Positions 8,608 through 17,470 of a stretch of 52,803 bases of DNA are shown here, piece by piece; position 1 is the stretch's first letter, and each line of letters opens with the position of its first letter. The notes below the pieces were generated by a model, which worked only from the letters and a program-made list of their open reading frames with translations, searched no databases and was not told the origin of the DNA. This DNA comes from Nostoc punctiforme NIES-2108. Its GTDB lineage: Bacteria; Cyanobacteriota; Cyanobacteriia; Cyanobacteriales; Nostocaceae. The DNA lies in NCBI GenBank assembly GCA_003326195.1, contig LXQE01000117.1, positions 259,677 to 312,479 on the forward strand, given 5' to 3'. Position numbers and translations under genes: made by a program.

Positions 8608-11600
8608 AAACATTAGATGAACTACTATCTGAGCTACGTCAGCGCGATGTCAAACTTTGGCTAGAGGGCGAACGCTTACGCTATCGGGCCGCAAAAGATA
8701 GTCTCACACCAGAATTGCTGACCGAGTTAAAAACTCAAAAAGCCGAAATCATCAACTTTCTCCGACAAATTAACACAGCCGCCAGTTCACAGATTCCCCC
8801 AATTGTCGCTTGTGAACGGAATGGTAACTTGCCGCTTTCCTTTGGTCAGCAACGGATATGGTTCCTCCATCAGTTTGAACCTGATAGTTCCTCAAATAAT
8901 ATGCCGGTTGTGGTGCGTTTCACGGGGAATCTGAATGTTGCTGTCTTAGAGGAAAGTTTAAGAGAAGTCGTCCGTCGCCATGAAGTTCTGCGGACAACTT
9001 TTCCAGCAGTGAATGGCAAGCCCAATCAAGTAATTGCCACCGATGTTTCCTTGACATTGCCAATAATTGACTTGCGGCAAGTACCAGATGAACAACGAGA
9101 GGCGGAAGCTCACCTACTGGCAACTAAAGAAGCTCATCAACCCTTTGATTTAGGCAATGGGCCAATTTTGCGGGTGTTACTGCTGCGCTTAAGCGATCGC
9201 GAACATCTGCTAATTTGGAATATGCACTGCATAGTTTGTGATGGAGCTTCATCCGATCTGTTCTATCAAGACCTCACTACTATCTATAAAGCATTGTCGG
9301 CGGGAAAGGCTTCTCCTTTAACTCCCTTACCAGTGCAGTATGCTGATTTTACCAATTGGCAATATCAATGGCTCCAGGGAGAGGTTTTAGAGTCACAGGT
9401 AAACTACTGGAAGCAAAAGCTAGAAGGTAATTTACCCATCATTGAGTTACCTTATGATCGCCCCCGTCCTCAAGGAGTGCAAACCTATCGAGGCGATCGC
9501 GCTGCCCTGCTGCTATCAAAGACGCTGAACCATGCCCTAACAGACATGAGTCAAAAATGGGGTGTCACCCTGTTCATGACTCTACTGGCAGCATTCGAGC
9601 TATTGCTCTACCGTTATTCTGGACAAGAAGACTTACTAATTAACTTTGCAAGTGCAGGTCGAGGACAAGTTGAAACTGAGGGGCTGATTGGATTTTTTTC
9701 TAATACTCTTGTACTGCGGAGTAACTTTGCTCTTAACCCAACTTTCCGAGAATTATTAGACCGAGTGCGTAAGGATTGTTTAGAGGCTTATACCCATCAA
9801 GACCTACCCTTTGAAAAGCTAATTGAAGAACTTAAACCAGAACAGCGAAGTCGCAATAGTTCACCCCTGTTTCAAGTAAAATTCTCCCTCAATCCTCCTT
9901 GGTCGAATGGTCGTGGCATGGCATCAATGCAACTACCTGATTTGACTATCACTTCTCTATTTGGCTACATCTATCATGGCAAAACCAAATACGATCTAAC
10001 ATTGGTTCTGCGAGAACAGGATAATGGTCTGGGCATGGTATTTGATTACAATGCCGAGATGTTTGATGCCAGTACCATAGAGCGGATGTTGGGACACTTC
10101 AAAACTTTACTCGAAGGTATTGTTGTTAACCCCGATCGGCCGATATCTGAATTACCCCTGTTGACAGCACCTGAACAACATCAAGTGTTGTTTGATTGGC
10201 ATGGCAAACGGGCTGATTATCCTCAAAATACTTGTATCCATCAATGGTTTGAGGCTCAAGCTAAACGAACTCCAGATAATATTGCAGTAAGTTTTGAGAA
10301 TCAGCAACTAACCTATCAAGAACTCAACCAGCGTGCAAATCAACTAGCCCACTATTTGCAAACTCTAGGCGTAAGATCGGGGGTACTCGTCGGTCTTGAT
10401 CTAGAGCCTTCCCTAGAGATGATTGTGGGGCTGTTGGGTATTTTGAAAGCCGGGGGCACTTACGTATCGATCGCTCCGACATCTGGGCAAAATGATTTGG
10501 CTTTCATTTTAGAAGATACCCAAATATCTTTGGTATTAACCCAAAGCTCATTGGTTGAAAAACTCTCTGAGCATCAGGCACAAGTTATCTGTTTGGATAG
10601 TGATTGGCAAGATATCGCTCTACACGCGATCAAAAATCCAATCTGTCACACCACAGAGCAGACTCTTGCCTGTGTGATGTATGTGTCCGGCTCCAAGGGA
10701 AAACCCAACGGTATAGCTATTACCCACCGTAATCTTGTCACCCACAGCCTAGCAATTAGCGAAACTTGGGAGTTGACTCAGAGCGATCGCCTATTACTCA
10801 TACTTAGTATCAGTTGCAATAATTTAATTGAATCACTTTTCCCCTGTTGGATTGCTGGTGCTACCGCAATTCTTCAGTCTCAAGAGCTACAAAACTCGAC
10901 GACGCAGTTTTTCCCATTCATTGCTCAACAACAGATTAGCGTTGTCAATTTACCTACTGCTTTTTGGTATGAGTTAATTAAAGAGCCATCTCTATCTCCC
11001 CAAACTTTGCCAGCCAGCTTGCGCTTAGTCATGGTTGGTGGTGAAAAACTCTCACGTCAAGCTTATCTAACTTGGGTAGAAAAAGTTGGTAAGCGAGTAC
11101 GTTGGCTGAATGCTTATGGATCGCTAGAAACAACTTTAACCGCCACGGTTTACGATCCAAAGACTGCCACTGAAGCCAATAACACTCGGTCAGAAATTCC
11201 CATAGGAAAAGCGATCGCCAATACTCAAATCTACATTCTCGATCGGCGATCGCAACTCCTCCCTATTGGCGTAACTGGTGAAATCTACATCAGCGGTATC
11301 GGTGTTACCCAAGGCTACTTTAACCGTCTTGAATTAACATCTGAGAAATTTATCCCCAATCCCTTTAGCAGCGAATCTGGGGCATACCTTTACAGAACTG
11401 GTGATTTAGGACGCTACTTAAGTGACGGTAATATTGAGTTTCTGGGCTGCTTAGACAATCAGGTAAAAATTCGCGGCTTTCGCATTGAGTTGGCTGAAAT
11501 TGAAACAATTTTGGGTCAATATCCAGGCGTACAAAAAACTGTGGTGATTGCCAAAGAAGATGTTCTTGGGGATAAAACTTTAGTTGCTTATGTTGTTCCC

Positions 11601-12902
11601 AAACAAGGAGAAACTTTTGGGAGTGAGCAACTGCTGAGTTTTCTCCAGCAAAAGTTACCTGAATATTTGTTGCCTTCTGCCTTTTTCATAGTCGATTCTC
11701 TGCCATTGAATGCTAATGGTCAAGTTGATCGCCAAGCTTTATCTGCGCTGAATCCAAATAATTCTAAAATCGAAAAAACATTTGCCACAGCAGAAGATCC
11801 ATTACAATTTCAGTTAACTAAAATCTGGGAAAACCTTTTAGGTATTCATCCTATTGGCATAAAAGACAACTTTTTTGATTTGGGTGGAAACTCATTACTT
11901 GCAGTACACCTGTTTTCTCAGATTGAAAAGACATTTGGCTTAAATCTGCCCTTAGCTATTCTCTTGCAATCTTCAACCATTGAGCAATTAACTAATATTA
12001 TTCGCCAGCAAGGGTTTTCGCCAGAAAGCCATAATCAGGTTGAGATTAGTACTAATACCAACTCAGGAGAATCGATAGCTTGGTCATCACTAGTACCAAT
12101 GCAGCCCAACGGTTCCAAGCCACCTATATTTTGTATTCATGCAATTGGTTTAAGTGTTCTCTACTACCGAGATTTATCACTTCATTTGGGTGAAAATCAA
12201 CCATTTTATGCACTACAAGCACGAGGATTAAGTGGGAAAGAAGCTCCCTTTACCAAGCTTGCAGAAATGGCGGCTCATTACATCAAAGAGATACAAACTA
12301 TTCAACCTGAAGGCCCTTATTTTTTGGGTGGCTCTTCCTTTGGCGGATTAGTAGCTTGGGAAATGGCTCAACAACTCGTAAGGCAAGGTCAAAAAGTAGC
12401 TCTGTTAGCTTTATTTGATACCACTGGCCCAAATTATATTAAACAAGCGCCATTAGAAAAGCGAGTTTCTCAGCATTGGGACAACCTGACAAAACTTGGG
12501 ACTAATTACGTGCTTGAGCAAATCAGGAACAAAAGCTCTTGGCTGAAGTATAAACTTCAAGAAAAGTTCCGAAAATTGATCTTTAAGTTTTCCTTAAGAA
12601 TCTGGCGGACTGTACCTTATAACTACCGGAAATTAACAATCGAAGAGGCCAATAAACAGGCAGCCAAAGAATACGTTCTAAAAGCTTATCCAGGTCGAGT
12701 CACTGTATTCCGAGCAGAAGAGCGCGTTGCATTGGAAAAACGGGAGGTTGACCCTCAAATGGGTTGGAGTGAAATGGTCTTAGGAGGTTTGGATATTCAA
12801 AATGTCCCAGGAAACCACGACTCTATTTTTAGAGAACCCCATGTCCGAACTCTATCTGAAAAAATGAGGGCTTGTATAGATCGAGCTATTGTAGACATCT
12901 AA
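8604..12902 (+). CDS. NRPS terminal protein: TubC docking-C-A-PCP-TE with degenerate C and A domains
   Basis: 1432 residues; the ATG overlaps the previous stop (ATGA) and has an SD-like GAGGAAGG inside the upstream gene. Residues 1-57 are a TubC-type docking domain (LDELLSELRQRDVKLWLEGE). The C domain has HCIVCDG at 208-214: the second, catalytic His is Cys209. In the A domain, A3 reads YVSGSKGKPNG (normally YTSGSTGxPKG), the Asp that anchors the substrate amino group is Asn739, A5 reads YGSLETT, and the A10 Lys is Gln1040 (NGQVDR). A hand-read code is N-N-E-N-M-G-A-L-T-Q, matching nothing I know. The PCP (LGGNSLL, Ser1097) and thioesterase (GSSFG with Ser1245; GNHDS with His1405) look intact. 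Inference: the protein mainly holds and releases the chain. The frame is open throughout, so this is not a recent pseudogene. Confidence 0.95.
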   Translation: MKTLDELLSELRQRDVKLWLEGERLRYRAAKDSLTPELLTELKTQKAEIINFLRQINTAASSQIPPIVACERNGNLPLSFGQQRIWFLHQFEPDSSSNNMPVVVRFTGNLNVAVLEESLREVVRRHEVLRTTFPAVNGKPNQVIATDVSLTLPIIDLRQVPDEQREAEAHLLATKEAHQPFDLGNGPILRVLLLRLSDREHLLIWNMHCIVCDGASSDLFYQDLTTIYKALSAGKASPLTPLPVQYADFTNWQYQWLQGEVLESQVNYWKQKLEGNLPIIELPYDRPRPQGVQTYRGDRAALLLSKTLNHALTDMSQKWGVTLFMTLLAAFELLLYRYSGQEDLLINFASAGRGQVETEGLIGFFSNTLVLRSNFALNPTFRELLDRVRKDCLEAYTHQDLPFEKLIEELKPEQRSRNSSPLFQVKFSLNPPWSNGRGMASMQLPDLTITSLFGYIYHGKTKYDLTLVLREQDNGLGMVFDYNAEMFDASTIERMLGHFKTLLEGIVVNPDRPISELPLLTAPEQHQVLFDWHGKRADYPQNTCIHQWFEAQAKRTPDNIAVSFENQQLTYQELNQRANQLAHYLQTLGVRSGVLVGLDLEPSLEMIVGLLGILKAGGTYVSIAPTSGQNDLAFILEDTQISLVLTQSSLVEKLSEHQAQVICLDSDWQDIALHAIKNPICHTTEQTLACVMYVSGSKGKPNGIAITHRNLVTHSLAISETWELTQSDRLLLILSISCNNLIESLFPCWIAGATAILQSQELQNSTTQFFPFIAQQQISVVNLPTAFWYELIKEPSLSPQTLPASLRLVMVGGEKLSRQAYLTWVEKVGKRVRWLNAYGSLETTLTATVYDPKTATEANNTRSEIPIGKAIANTQIYILDRRSQLLPIGVTGEIYISGIGVTQGYFNRLELTSEKFIPNPFSSESGAYLYRTGDLGRYLSDGNIEFLGCLDNQVKIRGFRIELAEIETILGQYPGVQKTVVIAKEDVLGDKTLVAYVVPKQGETFGSEQLLSFLQQKLPEYLLPSAFFIVDSLPLNANGQVDRQALSALNPNNSKIEKTFATAEDPLQFQLTKIWENLLGIHPIGIKDNFFDLGGNSLLAVHLFSQIEKTFGLNLPLAILLQSSTIEQLTNIIRQQGFSPESHNQVEISTNTNSGESIAWSSLVPMQPNGSKPPIFCIHAIGLSVLYYRDLSLHLGENQPFYALQARGLSGKEAPFTKLAEMAAHYIKEIQTIQPEGPYFLGGSSFGGLVAWEMAQQLVRQGQKVALLALFDTTGPNYIKQAPLEKRVSQHWDNLTKLGTNYVLEQIRNKSSWLKYKLQEKFRKLIFKFSLRIWRTVPYNYRKLTIEEANKQAAKEYVLKAYPGRVTVFRAEERVALEKREVDPQMGWSEMVLGGLDIQNVPGNHDSIFREPHVRTLSEKMRACIDRAIVDI

Positions 12903-12940
12903 AATCGATCTAACTAGTTTGCAGAAATAGTTATAGCTTT

Positions 12941-12974
12941 CAACCTCATCTCGCTTCCGGGATGGGGTTGTTTT
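12941..12974 (+). terminator. Intrinsic terminator of the PKS-NRPS operon
   Basis: A 10-bp stem CAACCTCATC / GATGGGGTTG (one G-T wobble) around the loop TCGCTTCCGG is followed by TTTTAT. It lies 38 bases after the stop of the terminal NRPS gene. Confidence 0.75.
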
Positions 12975-13252
12975 ATCGAAACAGAATAAAGGCGTCAGTC
13001 GCCAGAATGGGCTAAACCTTAGCTATCCGCTAACAGAATGAATTTTGAACTTCACTAGTGGATGAATCCAGGGGTTTAATACCCCCACTAAATCTGCATA
13101 TTTAGTGGTGAAACAAAACAGTTGCGGGTCTGAATCCCCCACTGATTCATTCTGACTCCTGAATTCTGACTTCTGAGTTTTTCTTCAATTGCGGTTCATA
13201 ACTTCAAGTGGCTGCTTGATAGATGTGTAAATGCGATCGCCAATAAAGCCCT
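12975..13252. other. Non-coding gap with inverted-repeat sequence
   Basis: No gene is seen. Bases about 13046-13150 hold a repeat in which GATGAATCCAGGGG on the left is loosely mirrored by GAATCCCCCACTGATTCAT on the right, with an inner CCACTAAAT/ATTTAGTGG hairpin. It looks like a dispersed repeat rather than a regulatory site. Confidence 0.4.
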
Positions 13253-13557
13253 GTGCGTGGGCGTGTTGGAGGCATTGACTTGGCGTTGGACAACCAAGGT
13301 ACTGCAAATTATACCGCTGCTTTCGGGCCGAATTCTTTGTTTGCGCCATTTATTATTGTAGATAACCCGATGCAATTCTCAATAGCAATGTTGATAGGAA
13401 TGTTTACTTTGCATTTTTGGGTGCTAACTCAGATAAAGTAGATCAGATTCGACTGTTGGGAAATAACACTTTTGGTTTTGAATATTTGCTCAATGGTGGT
13501 GATAAAGATTACAACAATGTGATTGTACAGGTAAATTTGAGTGTCAATCTTGCCTAG
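13253..13557 (+). pseudogene. C-terminal remnant of a DUF4114-domain (RTX/adhesin-type) protein, frameshifted
   Basis: The first part reads ..NQGTANYTAAFGPNSLFAPF in one frame. From about 13369 the sense continues one frame over as NVYFAFLGANSDKVD, LLGNNTFGFEYLLNGGDKDY and NDVIVQVNLSVNLA, ending at TAG 13555-13557. The FGFE..NGGD.DYND signature is the Ca-binding end of DUF4114 domains, found at the C-termini of large secreted cyanobacterial proteins. Adding one C to the ACCCG run near 13369 would restore a single frame. A stop (TAA at 13244) lies just upstream, so only about 100 residues survive. It sits next to a type I secretion gene pair, which is the route such proteins often use. Confidence 0.7.
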
Positions 13558-13590
13558 ATGAAAGGCGAGTAATTACTTAGCAAAATCATA

Positions 13591-13625
13591 CAACCTCGTC
13601 CCGGTTGCGGAATGAGGTTATTTTA
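13591..13625 (+). terminator. Intrinsic terminator after the DUF4114 remnant
   Basis: AACCTCGTCCCG / CGGAATGAGGTT stem (imperfect) with GTTG loop, followed by ATTTTAT. It lies 34 bases after the remnant's stop and resembles the terminator at 12941. Confidence 0.6.
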
Positions 13626-14371
13626 TGCATAGCGATTACATGGACTCGCTATTAATTAAACTAGTAAATTTACTGAAGGCAGTTATTATCTTTCCTTTAT
13701 AAATTTATATAGTTGATTCCTCTATGGTGAAAAAAATCTTCACTTTTACTTTTACAGTTAATTTTTATTAAATTAAACTAGCAAAAAAGTGATGGAGAAT
13801 TATTTCATAATTAGGTATAGGTGATGTTTAACCAGGAAACCTCCTGTTTTTCGCCATTAGTGATATGCTCAATCCCTATATTCAATAATTTGTAAAAAAT
13901 AATTCAGAAATTTAAAGTTTTTTTTATTACATAAATCTTAACTAGGGTATTTACTTAGGAAAGCATCTGTGATATTTTCATGTTGACAATCATAAAGTAA
14001 AATATACGGTGCTAAATTGAACAACCACGTTTATGTGTTTTGGTTTGATGATGAGTATCCATCTTACATAGTTGCAATACTAAATATTGATTTTAATTTT
14101 GTATAAATTATGTAGCGTTAACCAAGTGATAACTTGTCCTCGATCTATATACAGTATGCTTTATTTTGAAAAACGCATCACAATCGTAAGCGTGTGATAT
14201 AAATACAGGTCTGCAATTAGACTAATCTTACCTATGTGCTGGTAGATATTTAAACACCTGAATTCCACAGAAGTATTGTCACCGATAGCATAAAACCAAA
14301 CACTGCCACTGTTAGTAAAAGAGATACTCCCTAATATTTTCGACTTAATTACTCACTTTAACTCGTTTTAT
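13626..14371. other. AT-rich non-coding region upstream of the ABC exporter gene
   Basis: No open frame, RNA gene or recognised repeat was seen in these ~745 bases. It must contain the exporter's promoter. A TTGACA hexamer occurs near 13983, but no well-spaced -10 partner could be assigned. Confidence 0.4.
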
Positions 14372-17300
14372 ATGACTTATATTAAGAACACTTTTCCCGA
14401 ATTTCTCACCACCCTAGAGGGGTTTGAGCATTTACCAGATGGAGCGATCGCTAATCTATCAGAACAACTGCAAGCCTGGCGCTATCGCATAGGCCAGAAA
14501 ATCATTGGTAAAGAAAGTCTCCCGGAACGTATCACCATCATTTATGAGGGACAAGTGCGCCTGTTGGGATACGACCCTCAGACGCAAATGCCAATCACCC
14601 TAAAATTACTGCAACCTGGAGAAATTATCGGTGAAATTGGTTTGTTGCGCGATATCGCCTGTGAAACAGCGATCGCTTCCACCGAAGTAGTATGTTTAAC
14701 CTTGAGTGCAACAGCATATTTTAGCTTTCTAGCTTCATACCCAGCTTTTGCGGAAGCTCGGAAGAACCGCAGTTATTTGGTAGAAGTTTTCGATATTCTC
14801 GCTTCTTATTGGCAAAAGCAAGCGATCGCTACCTTAAATCTCAGAGAACTGGCAGAAAAAGCCTTACCACAGGCGAAAATACATTATCTCCCTTCCGGAA
14901 AAACTCCCTTCAACCAACTGGATAGTAAAAGCGTTTGGTTTGTGAGTGGCGGTGGTACAATCACGGATTTGTCACCTGGCGATCGCCTAGAATCAGACGA
15001 TGACAGAGACAAGATCCAGGTTATCGGTCAAAACCCCGCACGGTTGCTTGGTATACATCCGTCAGATTTGATCTTAGAAGATAGTCATGAGATAGAACTT
15101 GCGGTAACTGAAACCAGAGTAGATAGAGATAGCGCTGACGAACTAGAGATTATTCCCTACGCATCAGACGAAATAGTTCCACAAACAGCCCCCCAAAATT
15201 CAAAGAATTCATCAAAACAAAAATACCCATTTTTTGGCGGTAAAGGAGAACTAAATTCAGCCTTCGCCTGCTTCCAAATGATCGCGAAGTACCTAGAAAT
15301 GCCGTTTCGTCGAGAGGTGGTTCGCCGCATTTTAACTGAGCAAGTCAAACGTCAGGGGACTATATCGTTTCAAGTTACTGCTTACCTGGCAGAGTTAATC
15401 GGATTGAAGGCGCAGTTGATAGAGTTACCAGTCGCTTCAGTGACGCGCATTCCAACACCAGCGCTGATTCGCTACGGTGATAATTTTGCCGTTTTATATG
15501 AAGTAGATGCCAATACCGTGGTTGTGGGTGTTCCAGCCAAAGGAATTGTGCGCTGCAAACCCGCTCAATTGGTTGAACAATTAGAAGTCGATCCAACTGA
15601 CTTTCCGCCCAAAGTTAGGGTATTACTGCTGACTGCTACCAATCAAACACCCCAAGAACGCTTTAGTTTACGGTGGTTTCTGCCCTATTTATCAAAGCAC
15701 CGTCGAGTCTTGATAGAGGTCTTTGTCGCTTCCTTTTTCGTGCAGTTGGCAGCCTTGGCAAATCCCCTAGTCGTTCAGTTAATTATCGACAAAGTTATCA
15801 CTCAAAATAGTATTGGCACACTACATATTTTGGGGGTTTTGCTATTAGTAGTCGGGCTATTTGAAGCAGTGCTGACTACCTTGCGAACCTACCTATTTGT
15901 CGATACCACTAACCGGATCGATATGGGTTTAGGATCGGAAATCATCGACCACTTACTACGTCTACCACTGCGCTATTTTGAACGCCGACCGGTGGGTGAA
16001 CTTTCCACTCGTATTAACGAACTAGAAAATATCCGCCAATTCCTCACAGGTACTGCCTTAACAGTGGGATTAGACGCTTTGTTTTCGCTGGTCTATATCG
16101 GTGTGATGCTGATTTACAGTTGGCAACTCACGTTAGTCGGCTTAAGCACAATTCCAATATTTGTGATTATCACCTTAGTTGCTTCTCCCACCATTAGTAG
16201 ACAGTTACGTGCCAAAGCCGAACGCAACGCCGAAACTCAATCTTATTTAGTGGAGGTGATGTCAGGCATTCAAACAGTAAAAGCGCAAAATATCGAATTG
16301 CGATCGCGCTTTTCCTGGCAAGAACGTTACGCCCGATTTGTCGCTGCTGGTTTTAAAACAGTTGTGACTTCCACCCTCGCTAACTCTACTAGCAACTTTC
16401 TCAACAAACTTAGCAGCTTACTCGTTTTGTGGGTAGGAGCTTATTTAGTACTGCAACAAGAATTAACTTTAGGCGAATTAATTGCTTTTAGGATTATATC
16501 GGGTTACGTCACTAGCCCAATATTGCGTTTAGCTCAACTTTGGCAAAGCTTCCAAGAAACTGCTTTATCTTTAGAGCGTTTAAGCGATATTGTCGATACC
16601 CCACAAGAAGGAGAAACAGACCGCTACAATATACCCTTACCGACGATTAAGGGAGCAGTGAAATATGAAAATGTTTCCTTTCGTTTTGGCACAAGTGGCC
16701 CTCTGCAACTTTCTAATGTCAACCTCGAATTTGAGCCAGGGAAATTTGTCGGCATTGTCGGGCAAAGTGGATCTGGTAAAAGTACGATGATGAAGTTACT
16801 GCTGAGACTTTACGAAACTGAGTCCGGCAGAATTTTGATTGATGGTTATGATATTGCCAAAGTGGAACTTTATTCGTTGCGACGACAAATTGGCGTAGTT
16901 CCCCAAGAGACATTATTGTTTGACGGTAGCGTTCAGGAAAATATTGCCCTAACCAATCCCGATGCCACAACCGAAGAAATTATCGAAGCGGCTCAGGTTG
17001 CGTGCGCCCACGAGTTTATCATGAACTTACCCAACGGTTACAACTCGCGGGTGGGAGAACGAGGTTCTGCACTTTCCGGTGGACAAAGACAAAGAATTGC
17101 GATCGCTCGTTCTGTGTTACAACGACCAAAATTATTAGTTTTAGATGAAGCAACTAGCGCATTAGATTATCCCACAGAACGCCAAATATGTCTCAACTTA
17201 GCCAAAGCATTCAAGGGCGATACAGTATTTTTTATTACCCACCGACTGAATACCGTCAGTAATGCAGACATGATTGTTGTCATGGATAACAGCAGGGTTA

Positions 17301-17383
17301 TAGAACAAGGTAGCCATCAAGAATTAATGGCTACCAAGGGTCATTATTATTACCTGTATCAGCAACAAGATGTAAACTTGTAA
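14372..17383 (+). CDS. Peptidase-less (C39-like) ABC exporter with N-terminal cyclic-nucleotide-binding-like domain
   Basis: 1003 residues. Residues ~15-140 form a cNMP-binding-like beta-roll (PGEIIGEIGLL), but the usual cAMP-contacting Arg is not evident. Residues ~285-430 are a C39-peptidase-like domain. Where bacteriocin exporters have DCGxACLxMI this one has NSAFACFQMI, so the catalytic Cys position is Ser296; the active-site His is replaced by Asn in GDNFAVLYEV. Six membrane segments (~445-720) precede an ATPase domain with Walker A GQSGSGKST, signature LSGGQRQR, Walker B LLVLDEATS and the H-loop His in ITHRL. The domain plan matches HlyB-like type I secretion ATPases that do not cleave a leader. 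The HlyD-family gene 87 bases downstream is its likely adaptor. The substrate is unknown; the neighbouring DUF4114 remnant or the peptide cluster are candidates. Confidence 0.92.
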   Translation: MTYIKNTFPEFLTTLEGFEHLPDGAIANLSEQLQAWRYRIGQKIIGKESLPERITIIYEGQVRLLGYDPQTQMPITLKLLQPGEIIGEIGLLRDIACETAIASTEVVCLTLSATAYFSFLASYPAFAEARKNRSYLVEVFDILASYWQKQAIATLNLRELAEKALPQAKIHYLPSGKTPFNQLDSKSVWFVSGGGTITDLSPGDRLESDDDRDKIQVIGQNPARLLGIHPSDLILEDSHEIELAVTETRVDRDSADELEIIPYASDEIVPQTAPQNSKNSSKQKYPFFGGKGELNSAFACFQMIAKYLEMPFRREVVRRILTEQVKRQGTISFQVTAYLAELIGLKAQLIELPVASVTRIPTPALIRYGDNFAVLYEVDANTVVVGVPAKGIVRCKPAQLVEQLEVDPTDFPPKVRVLLLTATNQTPQERFSLRWFLPYLSKHRRVLIEVFVASFFVQLAALANPLVVQLIIDKVITQNSIGTLHILGVLLLVVGLFEAVLTTLRTYLFVDTTNRIDMGLGSEIIDHLLRLPLRYFERRPVGELSTRINELENIRQFLTGTALTVGLDALFSLVYIGVMLIYSWQLTLVGLSTIPIFVIITLVASPTISRQLRAKAERNAETQSYLVEVMSGIQTVKAQNIELRSRFSWQERYARFVAAGFKTVVTSTLANSTSNFLNKLSSLLVLWVGAYLVLQQELTLGELIAFRIISGYVTSPILRLAQLWQSFQETALSLERLSDIVDTPQEGETDRYNIPLPTIKGAVKYENVSFRFGTSGPLQLSNVNLEFEPGKFVGIVGQSGSGKSTMMKLLLRLYETESGRILIDGYDIAKVELYSLRRQIGVVPQETLLFDGSVQENIALTNPDATTEEIIEAAQVACAHEFIMNLPNGYNSRVGERGSALSGGQRQRIAIARSVLQRPKLLVLDEATSALDYPTERQICLNLAKAFKGDTVFFITHRLNTVSNADMIVVMDNSRVIEQGSHQELMATKGHYYYLYQQQDVNL

Positions 17384-17470
17384 TTAGTCATTCTTGAGGG
17401 CAAAGGTTTTTGGCATCGGGAAACATTGCCCACTCTACAAAAAAGTCAAAATCCAAAATCCAAAATTGTT

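Noticed and set aside
13110..13135. tRNA T-arm-like GGGTCTGAATCCCCC
   Set aside because: No acceptor, D or anticodon stems around it; it belongs to a dispersed repeat.
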